Below, piece by piece: positions 37,951 through 47,302 of a DNA stretch of 64,000 nt. The notes beneath the pieces were generated by a model. That model did not search any database and was not told the origin of the DNA. It was given only the letters and a program-made list of their open reading frames with translations. Source of the stretch: Flavobacterium phycosphaerae. GTDB taxonomy: Bacteria > Bacteroidota > Bacteroidia > Flavobacteriales > Flavobacteriaceae. Where the stretch lies: NCBI RefSeq assembly GCF_010119235.1, contig NZ_JAAATZ010000001.1:1146501-1210500 (forward strand), in the 5' to 3' direction. The translations under genes were made by a program, and so were the position numbers. How positions within the stretch are numbered: position 1 is the stretch's first letter; every line of letters starts with the position of its first letter.

Positions 37951-38691
37951 ATGAGAATTCTAAAAAAAATATTTAAAAATTCCCGTTCAACTGAGGACGG
38001 GATTTTTTTTAAAGAAATTGAAAAAGTAATAGGTTTTACGCCCCAAACCATAATCTACTACGAAAAAGCCTTCACCCATCGTTCGACCAACCGAACCGAT
38101 TTGAAAGGCAATCCGATGAATTATGAGCGTCTGGAATTTCTGGGTGACGCCATGTTAAGTGCCGTAATTGCAGCACATTTGTATAAAAAAGCACCTGCCG
38201 GTGACGAGGGCTATCTGACTAAAATGCGTTCCAAAATTGTGAGTCGCGAGCACCTAAACGAATTGGGAAGAGACCTAAACTTAATCCGATTTGTAGAAAG
38301 TAAAGTGCCTACGCAACACTTTGGTGAGAACATTCACGGCAATATTTTTGAAGCGTTAGTGGGCGCCATATTTTTGGACAAAGGTTATGATTTTTGTGAA
38401 AAATTCATCCAAAGAAGCGTTATTACCCCGTATGTTGACATTGAAAAACTGGAAGGCAAAGTCATCAGTTACAAAAGCTTACTGATTGAATGGTGTCAGA
38501 AAGAAAAGAAATCGTTTCATTACGATGTGTTTGATGACAATGGTAATGACGGGCAAAAATATTTTGGAGTAAAGCTAAGCATCGACCATAAAGTGGTGGC
38601 CAAAGCCCGTGCCACTTCCAAAAAGAAAGCAGAAGAAAAAGCCTCTCAACGCGCGTATTTTGCATTTCAAGAAAAAATTAACAAAAAATAA
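37951..38691 (+). CDS. rnc: Ribonuclease III
   Basis: 246 residues. The signature YERLEFLGDAMLS holds the catalytic acidic residues, with a second acidic set in GNIFEALVGAIFLDKGY. The C-terminal double-stranded RNA-binding domain runs from about 170 (YKSLLIEWCQKEKK...KKAEEKASQRAYF). It processes rRNA and double-stranded RNA. The 5' end encodes a basic lead (MRILKKIFKNSRSTEDG) not found in all homologues. Likely in one operon with fabF. Confidence 0.96.
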   Translation: MRILKKIFKNSRSTEDGIFFKEIEKVIGFTPQTIIYYEKAFTHRSTNRTDLKGNPMNYERLEFLGDAMLSAVIAAHLYKKAPAGDEGYLTKMRSKIVSREHLNELGRDLNLIRFVESKVPTQHFGENIHGNIFEALVGAIFLDKGYDFCEKFIQRSVITPYVDIEKLEGKVISYKSLLIEWCQKEKKSFHYDVFDDNGNDGQKYFGVKLSIDHKVVAKARATSKKKAEEKASQRAYFAFQEKINKK

Positions 38692-38804
38692 TACAGATTC
38701 TCAAAAAACTATAACGTTTTCGTTCATAAAATATCGTTAACTCTATCCCGTGTTAATGATAATCTGTAACAGATATACTATATTTACACCTTAAATTGCA
38801 AGGT

Positions 38805-39293
38805 ATGGCCATTCACAAATTGCATTGGGATGAGTTTGACGAAATAGATTATCAGTTGATTGCTATTCATTCGCCTTTAGAGGATTATCGATTGGCGTAT
38901 TATATCAATCAAAATTTGCCTATCAATCTCAAAAAAAGCAATTGTAACATTCAAATCAGCAGTAAAGAAGGCGATACCCAATTTACGCGGTTTATTTTTG
39001 AAGATGAAAAAAAGGACATTTCTTGGAATTTAATTCAAAATCAAAATGCTGTTTTTGTAGCGTCGCCAACCGGAAATCAAGGGTTGTTTGCGGAGAGCAG
39101 TGCCAAATTTTCGACTAAAATCTATTTGATACCGGAGTTTAAAAAAGTAGATTACTTTTTAAAAATTGAAAATGCCGAGGCGGTTCTGGATGTGTCAAAA
39201 ATTACAAATTGTATCAAAAAAATCGACAGGGTGAGTACCGTTTACACTGTTGAGGTTGAAAAAATAAAATCGAAAAATAATTTAATTTTTTAA
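38805..39293 (+). CDS. IPExxxVDY family protein
   Basis: 162 residues from the ATG at 38805; a TTG three codons upstream is possible. It contains LIPEFKKVDYFLKIE, the naming motif of this Bacteroidota family, in the C-terminal third. The function is unknown, but the gene is regularly found before pyruvate kinase, as here (5 bp before pyk), so a link to glycolysis or to its regulation may exist. Confidence 0.88.
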   Translation: MAIHKLHWDEFDEIDYQLIAIHSPLEDYRLAYYINQNLPINLKKSNCNIQISSKEGDTQFTRFIFEDEKKDISWNLIQNQNAVFVASPTGNQGLFAESSAKFSTKIYLIPEFKKVDYFLKIENAEAVLDVSKITNCIKKIDRVSTVYTVEVEKIKSKNNLIF

Positions 39294-39298
39294 GGATA

Positions 39299-40729
39299 AT
39301 GCCAACAAGAAAAAAAACTAAGATTGTAGCCACGCTGGGGCCTGCATGTAGTTCGAGAGAAGTGATTAAGAAAATGATTGATGCCGGAGTGAACGTGTTT
39401 CGCGTTAATTTCTCTCATGCCGATTACGAAGACGTAAAAGAAAGAATCAATATTATCAGAGGATTGAATGATGAGTTTGGATATACTACCGGGATTTTGG
39501 CAGATTTACAAGGACCAAAATTGCGTGTAGGGGTGATGAAAGAAGACGTGGTTGTAAAACCGGGAGATATTATCACTTTCCAAACGGCAGACGATGTTCC
39601 GGGAACTAAGGAACGCGTTTACATGAACTATAAAGAATTTCCAAGAGACGTAAATCCGGGAGAAAAAATTCTTTTGGATGATGGGAAATTAATGTTTGAA
39701 GCATTGGAAACTAATGGGACTACTGAGGTAGTTTGTAAAGTAATTCAGGGCGGTCCGTTAAAATCGAAAAAAGGAGTAAACTTGCCGAATACGAAAGTTT
39801 CCTTACCGGCTTTGACTAAAAAAGACATTAAAGATGCGCTTTTTGCCATTGAACAAAAAGTAGATTGGATTGCGCTTTCTTTCGTAAGAACTCCAAAAGA
39901 TTTAGAAGAATTACAAGACTTAATTGCTAAACATTCGGATTATAAAATTCCGATTGTGGCCAAAATAGAAAAACCGGAAGCGGTTGAAAATATTGATAAA
40001 ATTGTAGCCTTTTGTGATGGTTTGATGGTAGCTCGTGGGGATCTTGGAGTAGAAATTCCCGCACACGAAGTACCGTTGATTCAGAAGAAATTAATTCACC
40101 GAGCCAAAACAGCCAGAATACCTGTAATCGTGGCTACCCAAATGATGGAAACCATGATTACCAGTTTGACTCCAACCCGTGCTGAGGTAAATGACGTGGC
40201 CAATTCTGTTATGGACGGTGCCGATGCGGTAATGCTTTCGGGGGAAACTTCGGTTGGGAATTATCCGGTAGAAGTGATTGAAAAAATGACTCAAATCATT
40301 GAAGCGGTAGAAGATTCTCCGCTAATCATAGTGCCACAAAATCCGCCTCACGTTAGAACGAAACGTTTTATTACTAAATCTATTTGTTATCATGCCGCTA
40401 CTATGGCTAATGATATTAAAGCTAAAGCTATTTCTACTTTAACGAACAGTGGGTATACGGCTTTTCAAATTTCGGCTTGGCGACCAAAAGCACACATTTT
40501 GGTGTATACATCCAACAAACGAATTTTGACTCAGTTGAATTTGCTTTGGGGAGTGAATGCTTTTTACTATGACAAATTCGTAAGTACTGACGATACCGTT
40601 GGTGATGTGAACGAAATTGCCAAAGCCAATGGGTATGTGAAAAAAGGGGATATGCTTATCAATTTGGCTGCGATGCCGGTGGCTGACAAAGGAATGGTCA
40701 ACACATTGAGAGTATCTGAAATAGAATAA
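39299..40729 (+). CDS. pyk: Pyruvate kinase
   Basis: 476 residues, full length. The N-terminal KIVATLGPACSSRE, the active-site IVAKIEKPEAVENID with its lysine, GLMVARGDLGVEIP and VIVATQMMETM are standard. It makes pyruvate and ATP from phosphoenolpyruvate. The C-terminal regulatory domain is complete and ends in NTLRVSEIE. It follows the IPExxxVDY gene in the same operon. Confidence 0.97.
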   Translation: MPTRKKTKIVATLGPACSSREVIKKMIDAGVNVFRVNFSHADYEDVKERINIIRGLNDEFGYTTGILADLQGPKLRVGVMKEDVVVKPGDIITFQTADDVPGTKERVYMNYKEFPRDVNPGEKILLDDGKLMFEALETNGTTEVVCKVIQGGPLKSKKGVNLPNTKVSLPALTKKDIKDALFAIEQKVDWIALSFVRTPKDLEELQDLIAKHSDYKIPIVAKIEKPEAVENIDKIVAFCDGLMVARGDLGVEIPAHEVPLIQKKLIHRAKTARIPVIVATQMMETMITSLTPTRAEVNDVANSVMDGADAVMLSGETSVGNYPVEVIEKMTQIIEAVEDSPLIIVPQNPPHVRTKRFITKSICYHAATMANDIKAKAISTLTNSGYTAFQISAWRPKAHILVYTSNKRILTQLNLLWGVNAFYYDKFVSTDDTVGDVNEIAKANGYVKKGDMLINLAAMPVADKGMVNTLRVSEIE

Positions 40730-40760
40730 ATAATTTTATTATTTTTGAAATAAAAACAAT

Positions 40761-41524
40761 ATGAATTCAAACAATCCATTTTTTAAATCAAAATCGTTTA
40801 CAGAAACCAGTCGTAACTCAGCCGATACCACGCATGAAGCTGTAATTATTGACTACAATCAAACGATGACGGTGTCGGGAACTATCAATAAAAGTTTCCT
40901 GATGTTAATTTTATTAATTGCCAGTGCTGCGGTTACTTGGATGATGACTTTTAACGGTCAAAACCCAATGATATTGACGATTGGCGGCGCTGTAGTAGGT
41001 TTGGTTTTAGTGCTTATAGCTACTTTCCGACCACAAAATTCAGGATTTTAGCACCGGGTTATGCTATTTTTGAGGGTCTTTTCATAGGTGGTATTTCAGC
41101 CATTTTTGAAGTAATGTACCCGGGTATTGTGATTCAGGCTGTGAGTTGCACTTTTGTAACGTTTATGGTATGTTTCGGTTTATACAAATATGAAATAGTA
41201 AAAGTAAACGATAAGTTCAGATCGGTTGTTATTGCGGCTACATTGGCTATCGGAACCTATTATTTGATTTCTTGGTTATTGTCAATGTTCACCAGTTTTC
41301 AGCCGGTGCATTACGGTAATTCGATGATGAGCATCGGAATTAGTGCTTTTGTGATTGTAATTGCTGCGTTAAACTTGTTTTTAGATTTTGACCAAATTGA
41401 AAAAGGCGTGCAACAAAAAATGCCAAAGTATATGGAATGGTACGGAGCGATGGGCTTAATGATTACACTGGTTTGGTTGTATATCGAATTCTTGCGATTG
41501 CTTTCTAAACTTTCTAAAAAATAA
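40761..41524 (+). pseudogene. Bax inhibitor-1/YccA-like membrane protein, frameshifted
   Basis: Frame 1 (40761-41051) covers residues 1-96 and ends in RPQNSGF then stop; the next frame continues RILAPGYAIFEGLFIGGISAIFE down to 41524. A single missing base near 41033-41045, in an AAAATTC context, explains it; with one base added the gene encodes 254 residues. About seven hydrophobic helices are present and YAIFEGLFIGGIS is typical of the YccA/BI-1 (TMBIM) family. Function in bacteria is not settled; calcium leak or protease modulation has been proposed. It lies 31 bp after pyk. Confidence 0.85.
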
Positions 41525-41546
41525 GCAGATTTTTTCTGTGCAAATG

Positions 41547-41570
41547 ACCAGCTTTCGGGCTGGTTTTTTT
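41547..41570 (+). terminator. Terminator between the YccA-like gene and dinB
   Basis: ACCAGC pairs with GCTGGT around TTTCGG, followed by seven T. The opposite strand also has A/T-rich flanks, so it may serve dinB too. Confidence 0.8.
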
Positions 41571-41574
41571 ATGG

Positions 41575-42657
41575 TTAAAACTCAAACTTTAATTGCACTA
41601 CCACCGTTTTTTTGACTTCGGTATTTAGGTTGTTCAAAGAAATGCCCAGTAATCGAACGGATTCTTTCATTCGTTCTTGATATAATAGCTCTTTTGCGGT
41701 TTCGAGAATCAATCCTTTATCCGAAATGAAGTAAGGCAGTGTCTTGCTTCGGGTTTGGGTCGTAAAATCGCTGTATTTGATTTTGAGCGTTATTGTTTTT
41801 CCCGAAATGCTGTACTTCTTTAAACGTTTCTCCAATTCGCCGGCAATGCGTTCCAGTTTTTCCACCATAAAGATTTCAGACGTCAGGTTTTCAAAAAAAG
41901 TATGCTCGGCAGCGACCGACTTGGTGATTCGGTTTGGTTTTACTGGGCTGTTGTGAATGCCGCGAACAATATTGTAAAAATGGAGACCACTTTTATTAAA
42001 ATGTTCTTCGAGGAATTCTTTTGATTTTGATTTCAAATCCTTTCCGGTGAAAATGCCTAAGTGGTACATTCTGTCGGTGGTGACTTTGCCAATACCATAG
42101 AATTTTTTGATGTCAAGATTTTCCAAAAAGGACTCTACTTCTTCGGGATTTACTGTTTTTTGCCCGTTGGGTTTGTTGTAATCGCTGGCAATTTTGGCCA
42201 CAAATTTATTGACTGAAATTCCGGCAGAGGCGGTTAATCCTACTTCTTCAAAGATTCGTTGTCTGATTTCCTGTGCCAGTAAGGATGCGCTGGGATTTCC
42301 TTTTTTATTTTGGGTAACATCTAAGTAGGCTTCGTCTAAGGACAGCGGTTCTACCAAATCAGTGTATTCATGAAATATCTTTCTAATCTTTTTAGAGATT
42401 TCTTTGTAGCGATCAAAACGGGGTCGAACAAATAGTAAATCGGGACAATTTCTTTTGGCTTGAATGCCGCTCATGGCACTGCGAACTCCAAACTTACGAG
42501 CCTCATAACTGGCCGCCGAAACCACACCGCGAACTTCACTACCGCCTACAGCCAGGGGCTTTCCTTTTAATTCAGGATTGTCCATTTGCTCCACCGAAGC
42601 ATAGAAAGCATCCATGTCGATGTGAATAATTTTTCGATAAGCAACCGGTTCCGTCAT
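41575..42657 (-). CDS. dinB: DNA polymerase IV (Y family)
   Basis: 360 residues. Catalytic motifs are IHIDMDAFYASVEQ at the N-terminus and SLDEAYLDVT near residue 103, both with metal-binding acidic residues. The helix-hairpin-helix region (FYGIGKVTTDRMYHLGI) and little-finger domain follow. It performs translesion synthesis. No LexA-like box was recognised upstream. Confidence 0.96.
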   Translation of the reverse strand: MTEPVAYRKIIHIDMDAFYASVEQMDNPELKGKPLAVGGSEVRGVVSAASYEARKFGVRSAMSGIQAKRNCPDLLFVRPRFDRYKEISKKIRKIFHEYTDLVEPLSLDEAYLDVTQNKKGNPSASLLAQEIRQRIFEEVGLTASAGISVNKFVAKIASDYNKPNGQKTVNPEEVESFLENLDIKKFYGIGKVTTDRMYHLGIFTGKDLKSKSKEFLEEHFNKSGLHFYNIVRGIHNSPVKPNRITKSVAAEHTFFENLTSEIFMVEKLERIAGELEKRLKKYSISGKTITLKIKYSDFTTQTRSKTLPYFISDKGLILETAKELLYQERMKESVRLLGISLNNLNTEVKKTVVVQLKFEF

Positions 42658-42697
42658 ATCACAAATTTATAGTATCTTTCGATAAAATTTATGCAGT

Positions 42698-43165
42698 ATG
42701 ATAGAAATAGAGCGAAAGTTTTTAGTCCTTTCCAATGATTTTTTAAATGAAACTTATGTCGAAAAGAGAATTGTTCAGGCTTATTTAAATTCGAATCCGG
42801 AGCGAGCTGTTCGCATCAGAATCAAAGGAGATAAAGGCTACCTGACTATTAAAGGAAAAGGGAATGAAACCGGAACTACCCGATTGGAATGGGAAACGGA
42901 AATCCCCGTTGCGGATGCTGATAAATTACTATTGCTTTGTGAAGAAGGGCTTATTGAAAAAACCCGGTATGAAATAAAAATAGGGAAACATCTTTTTGAA
43001 GTGGATGTTTTTGAAGGAGAAAACCAAGGGTTAATTTTGGCAGAAATTGAGCTGAAATCAGAAGATGAATTTTTTGTGAAACCCTATTGGCTGGGTCAGG
43101 AAGTTACCAATGACAAACGATTTTACAATGCTTATTTGAGCAATCACCCTTTTACCAGCTGGTAA
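42698..43165 (+). CDS. CYTH domain protein (triphosphate tunnel metalloenzyme)
   Basis: 155 residues starting MIEIERKFLVL, the ExExK signature of CYTH proteins; further acidic and basic pairs (RAVRIRIKGDKGYLTIKGKG, TRLEWETEI, FEVDVFEGENQGLILAEIEL) line the tunnel. Bacterial members are mostly tripolyphosphatases or inorganic triphosphate hydrolases rather than adenylate cyclases. Divergent from dinB and convergent with the RlpA-like gene, with no gap. Confidence 0.93.
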   Translation: MIEIERKFLVLSNDFLNETYVEKRIVQAYLNSNPERAVRIRIKGDKGYLTIKGKGNETGTTRLEWETEIPVADADKLLLLCEEGLIEKTRYEIKIGKHLFEVDVFEGENQGLILAEIELKSEDEFFVKPYWLGQEVTNDKRFYNAYLSNHPFTSW

Positions 43166-43726
43166 TTAGTTGTCTTCTACTTCCAGTTTTACTATTACCG
43201 CTCCTGAGTTTTTATTGTCCACCAACTCCATAAAGGCTTTTTTGGATAAGTCAATTTCTCTGACTTTAGAGAAAGGGCCACGATCAGTGATTTCAACCAC
43301 TACCGATTTGCCATTGGCTTCGTTTGTTACTTTGACTTTGGTTCCAAAGGGTAATTTTTTGTGTGCTGCGGTGTATTTTGTATTGTCAAACCGAATACCG
43401 CTTGCCGTTCTTTTGCCATGAAATTTTTGAGCATAATAAGAAGCATGCGCGTTTTTTTTATAGAATTTAAATTTTAAATTCATATCGGTTTTAACCGTAT
43501 CTGTCACTTGAAGGATTTCGGTTGCCGGCTTAGTTTTAAGCGTGTCAACTTTAGTTGCTAAAGGCAGTGCTTTGGTTTTCTCTTTGGCTTCTTTTGGTGT
43601 TACGCTAGTCTCTTTGCTTTTTGCCTTGTTTTTTTCTTTTTGTTGCGGTGGGTTGGTAGCCAATAGCGTAGCAGAAAAAACGAGGGTTATGAAAGAGAAA
43701 AAAAAGGTGACTATTTTGGTATTCAT
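43166..43726 (-). CDS. RlpA-like septal ring lytic transglycosylase family protein
   Basis: 186 residues from the ATG at 43726 (MNTKIVTFFFSFI); an ATG three codons upstream is equally readable. A signal peptide precedes a lysine- and threonine-rich linker (about 25-80), then a double-psi beta-barrel domain with ASYYAQKFHGKRTASGIRFDN, KKLPFGTKVKVTN and ITDRGPFSKVREIDLS typical of RlpA. RlpA cleaves peptidoglycan glycans without stem peptides. No SPOR domain is seen. Confidence 0.9.
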   Translation of the reverse strand: MNTKIVTFFFSFITLVFSATLLATNPPQQKEKNKAKSKETSVTPKEAKEKTKALPLATKVDTLKTKPATEILQVTDTVKTDMNLKFKFYKKNAHASYYAQKFHGKRTASGIRFDNTKYTAAHKKLPFGTKVKVTNEANGKSVVVEITDRGPFSKVREIDLSKKAFMELVDNKNSGAVIVKLEVEDN

Positions 43727-43775
43727 ACGGAGCATTTTAATTTGTAAACAGGTTTTGCAAAAACCATACCTTAGA

Positions 43776-43800
43776 TAAAAAAAGCCCTTTGCAGGACTTT
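43776..43800 (-). terminator. Terminator of the four-helix membrane protein gene
   Basis: AAAGTCC pairs with GGGCTTT on the minus strand, followed by T-rich DNA. Confidence 0.6.
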
Positions 43801-43810
43801 ACTTTTTTAC

Positions 43811-44233
43811 TTAGAACCACAAGCTCCAAGGAATTCTACTTAAAATTAAAAGCAATCCCAGTCCGAAGAAAACAGCAATCGATTTGAATTTTGCGGTACT
43901 GTTTTCTGCTTTTTTATGTTTTGACCAACCAATAGTTATCAGTGTTATCGCGATGATATTGGTTAAAGGATGTTCTAATGATGTTAATCGTAGCGCTGCA
44001 TCTTTCATTTGGCCAAAAACAGCCGAACCCAAAGGGGAAACAAAATAAAGAATCAGTCCTACTAGTAATTGTATGTGCGTAGCAATCAATCCGAAGAGTG
44101 CAATTTTTCGGTCTTTGGCTGTGAATTCTTTTTTAGAAGACATGCCCATAAAGGAATTGATTACGGCAACGACTAATAATAAAAGTGCAATATAGGCCCA
44201 GCCTGAGTGGAATTTTTGAATAAAGTGGTACAT
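43811..44233 (-). CDS. Four-helix membrane protein of unknown function
   Basis: 140 residues from the ATG at 44233 (MYHFIQKFHSGWAYIALL); the upstream ATG at 44287 would overlap the pgi terminator and adds non-conserved residues. Four hydrophobic helices are visible. Histidines at the ends of helices (KFHSGW, ATHIQLL, LEHPLTN) could bind heme, as in small cytochrome-b-like proteins, but no evidence fixes this. Neighbour pgi ends with its own terminator, so this gene is separately transcribed. Confidence 0.75.
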   Translation of the reverse strand: MYHFIQKFHSGWAYIALLLLVVAVINSFMGMSSKKEFTAKDRKIALFGLIATHIQLLVGLILYFVSPLGSAVFGQMKDAALRLTSLEHPLTNIIAITLITIGWSKHKKAENSTAKFKSIAVFFGLGLLLILSRIPWSLWF

Positions 44234-44274
44234 GGTATTTTGTTTTGGAATAACAAATATAGAGAAAAAGGCAT

Positions 44275-44304
44275 AAAAAAACCTCACGTTGTGGTGAGGT
44301 TTTC
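44275..44304 (-). terminator. Terminator of pgi
   Basis: AACCTCAC and GTGAGGTT form a perfect 8-bp stem on the minus strand, followed by seven T. Confidence 0.85.
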
Positions 44305-44316
44305 TGTTAAGTGGTA

Positions 44317-45960
44317 TTATTTCTTTGCTAAAAAATGATTTAAAAGGAATTCGGTAGAGCTGTCGTGTTTTTTTACAACGCCCGAGTCAATTTCGGTTAA
44401 AATAGAATTGGCCAATTGTTTTCCCAGTTCAACGCCCCATTGGTCATAGCTGAAAATATTCCATATAATGCCTTGAACAAAGATTTTATGTTCATACATA
44501 GCTACTAAGGAACCCAGTGTTTTTGGCGTTAGTTTTTGAATCAAAATCGTATTGGTAGGTTTATTACCGGCGAACACTTTGAACGGTAATAGGAAAGAAG
44601 CTGTTGCTTCAGCTATGTTCTGTTGCTCGAATTCGGCTTTAACTTGTGCTGCTGTTTTGCCGTTTAATAATGCTTCGGTTTGGGCAAAAAAGTTTGACAT
44701 CAGTTTATTGTGGTGGTCTTCGTTGCCGTATAACGGTTTTACAAAACCAATGAAATCTGTCGGAATCAATTTAGTTCCTTGATGAATTAACTGAAAGAAG
44801 GCGTGTTGCGAATTGGTACCCGGTTCGCCCCAAATGATGGTTCCTGTTTGGTAATTTACCGGATTTCCGTTGCGGTCAATGCTTTTGCCGTTGCTTTCCA
44901 TGATGCCTTGTTGCAAGTAAGGCGCCAGTTTTTGCAGGTATTGTGTATAGGGAATTAAGGCTTCGCTTTCGACCCCAAAAAAATTATTGTACCAAATGCT
45001 GAGCAAGGCTAAAACTACCGGTATATTTTTATCAAAGGATTCGTTTTTGAAATGTTCGTCCATTTCGTTAGCGCCTTTGAGCAAATCATCAAAATTTTCG
45101 AAACCAACCGCTAAACTGATGGATAAACCAACGGCACTCCAAAGCGAGAAACGTCCGCCAACCCAATCCCACATGGGGAAAACGTTGTCAGGATTGATAC
45201 CGAATTCTGTTACCTTTTGAAGATTAGTAGACACCGCTACAAAGTGTTTTGCCACGTCTTCTTGTTTAGCCGATTTCAAAAACCAGGCACGAATGGTTTC
45301 TGCATTGGAAAGGGTTTCCTGGGTAGTGAAAGTTTTAGAAACAATTACAAAGAGTGTGGTTTCCGGGTTTAGTTTTTTGATGATTTCATTCACATGGTCG
45401 CCATCTACATTGGAAACAAAATGAACATTCAGGTGATTTTTGTAGAATTGTAAAGCTTCTACCACCATGGCTGGGCCAAGATCTGAACCTCCAATACCGA
45501 TATTGACCACATCGGTAAATGCTTTTCCTGTGAATCCTTTTCTTGTGCCATCAATTACTTCATCAGAAAAGGTTTTTATTTTGCTTTTGACTTTAAAAAT
45601 TTCGGGCATTACATTTTTACCGTCAACCAAAACAGAAGCCTTTTCCGGTGAACGCAAGGCGGTGTGAAGTACAGCTCTGTTTTCAGTTCTATTGATATTT
45701 TCTCCACCAAAATAAGCAGCAATAGCTTCTTTCAGGTTTACTTCTTTTGCTAAATCTTGTAGTAAATCAAGTGTTTCCTGATTGATGATGTTTTTAGCAT
45801 AATCCACCAAAAAATCGTCCCATTGAATATGAAATTTTTCTGCTCTTGTGCTATCATGGGCAAACATTTCGGGCATCGAAACATGTTGCATTTGAGTGAA
45901 ATGCTGATTTAGCTTTTGCCAAGCGGAGGTGCTTGTTGGATTTGTGTTTGGTAATGCCAT
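44317..45960 (-). CDS. pgi: Glucose-6-phosphate isomerase
   Basis: 547 residues from the ATG at 45960 ([17 protein letters not shown]), the normal size. The signatures [17 protein letters not shown], the sugar-phosphate loop [24 protein letters not shown] and the C-terminal [18 protein letters not shown] are present. It interconverts glucose 6-phosphate and fructose 6-phosphate. The in-frame ATG seven codons upstream is less likely. Confidence 0.97.
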   Translation of the reverse strand: MALPNTNPTSTSAWQKLNQHFTQMQHVSMPEMFAHDSTRAEKFHIQWDDFLVDYAKNIINQETLDLLQDLAKEVNLKEAIAAYFGGENINRTENRAVLHTALRSPEKASVLVDGKNVMPEIFKVKSKIKTFSDEVIDGTRKGFTGKAFTDVVNIGIGGSDLGPAMVVEALQFYKNHLNVHFVSNVDGDHVNEIIKKLNPETTLFVIVSKTFTTQETLSNAETIRAWFLKSAKQEDVAKHFVAVSTNLQKVTEFGINPDNVFPMWDWVGGRFSLWSAVGLSISLAVGFENFDDLLKGANEMDEHFKNESFDKNIPVVLALLSIWYNNFFGVESEALIPYTQYLQKLAPYLQQGIMESNGKSIDRNGNPVNYQTGTIIWGEPGTNSQHAFFQLIHQGTKLIPTDFIGFVKPLYGNEDHHNKLMSNFFAQTEALLNGKTAAQVKAEFEQQNIAEATASFLLPFKVFAGNKPTNTILIQKLTPKTLGSLVAMYEHKIFVQGIIWNIFSYDQWGVELGKQLANSILTEIDSGVVKKHDSSTEFLLNHFLAKK

Positions 45961-46058
45961 TTTTTTACATTTGAGTGACAAATTTACAACTATTGATTGG
46001 GAAAAAAAGAGGAATATTTTACGCCAACGTTGTAGTTAGTAATTAATTTTAAAAAAAA

Positions 46059-47285
46059 TTACTTTCTGAATTTCAAATCGGAAATACTATCCAAAACTTT
46101 TTTCAGCGGACGCATCTGTTCCATGAATTTTGGTTTTAGTTTGGAATCCATTGGTGTTGAAGTTGGCAAATTCAAACGAAGAGCATCCACCTGAACGCCA
46201 TTTTTCCAAAAACGGTAACAAACATGAGGTCCGGTAGCTAAACCGGTGCTGCCTACTTTTCCAATAACCTGTCCTTGAGTTACTCGTTGTCCTCGGCGTA
46301 CCAAGATTTTTGACATGTGTAAGTATTGTGTCGAATAGGTTCGGTCGTGTTTTACTTTGACAAAGTTTCCGTTTCCGGCTGTATACCCCGCTTGTTCAAC
46401 GACACCGGCGGCCGTTGTCATAATTGGTGTTCCGGTTGGGGCAGCATAATCGGTTCCATTGTGTGCTTTCCATATTTTCTGTACCGGATGGAATCTGCTT
46501 TTGGTGTACCGGGAAGTGATGTTCACAAATTTCAATGGTGCTTTCAGGAAGAAGTTTTTCAATGTTTTTCCTTCATCATCATAATATTGTTGTTTGCCTT
46601 TACTGCCATCAGGAGAGAAAGGGAAGGCGTATATTTTTTTGCCTTTGTATTCAAAATAGGTAGCTTTTAAACTATCAACACCGTCGTAAATGGTATCGTT
46701 TATGAATCTTTCGGTAAAGGTCATGGCAAATTTATCTCCCTTTTGTAGCTTGAAGAAATCGATAGACCAAGCATAGATTTTGGCAATTTTTGGAGCCAAT
46801 GCCGGATCTACTTTTAAGTTTTGTAAGGTTTCAGACAGAGAGCCGTTTAAAGCTCCAGCTATAGTTCGGGTGGTGAATTTTACCGGTCTGGTTTTTTTGT
46901 GTGCTACCACCGAATCTCTCAAATCGACTATGTAGTAATTAAGGCGGTCCGGCTGGTAAATAAAAGCCTGAAGTTTGTTGGTTTTGTCTTTGGTTCGCAG
47001 TAAAAGAAAGGGTTTTCCTTTTCGGATGGAACGCACGTCAAAGGTGTCTTTTACTTGGGCAACAATATCATATACCTGATGTCCGTTTAGATTTTGCTTG
47101 TCTAAAATACTGCCAAAAGTATCTCCGGATTGGATGGTGTCTTCAACAACATTATAGTCGTTTAGTTTAAATCCAAAGTCAATAGTAACAGGCATTGTCT
47201 TGTGTTTTGGTGCCGATTTTTTTTCGGTTTTATCACAAGAAAATAACGTTGCAAAGGCAATAAATAAAAGGAGTACTCTTTTCAA
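46059..47285 (-). CDS. M23-family peptidoglycan hydrolase/endopeptidase lipoprotein
   Basis: 408 residues. The signal peptide ends in the lipobox ATLFSC, so it is probably lipid-anchored. The C-terminal LytM domain has HNGTDYAAPTGTPI with the first metal ligands and QYLHMSKI and GPHVCYRFW with the catalytic histidines, so it looks active. The N-terminal part has a LysM/Opacity-like region (QSGDTFGSILDKQNLNGHQVYDI). It likely cleaves peptide cross-links. It is the last gene of the DUF3108-TDO-M23 operon (17-bp gap). Confidence 0.93.
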   Translation of the reverse strand: MKRVLLLFIAFATLFSCDKTEKKSAPKHKTMPVTIDFGFKLNDYNVVEDTIQSGDTFGSILDKQNLNGHQVYDIVAQVKDTFDVRSIRKGKPFLLLRTKDKTNKLQAFIYQPDRLNYYIVDLRDSVVAHKKTRPVKFTTRTIAGALNGSLSETLQNLKVDPALAPKIAKIYAWSIDFFKLQKGDKFAMTFTERFINDTIYDGVDSLKATYFEYKGKKIYAFPFSPDGSKGKQQYYDDEGKTLKNFFLKAPLKFVNITSRYTKSRFHPVQKIWKAHNGTDYAAPTGTPIMTTAAGVVEQAGYTAGNGNFVKVKHDRTYSTQYLHMSKILVRRGQRVTQGQVIGKVGSTGLATGPHVCYRFWKNGVQVDALRLNLPTSTPMDSKLKPKFMEQMRPLKKVLDSISDLKFRK

Positions 47286-47302
47286 ACTTCTGGTGTTTCA
47301 TG

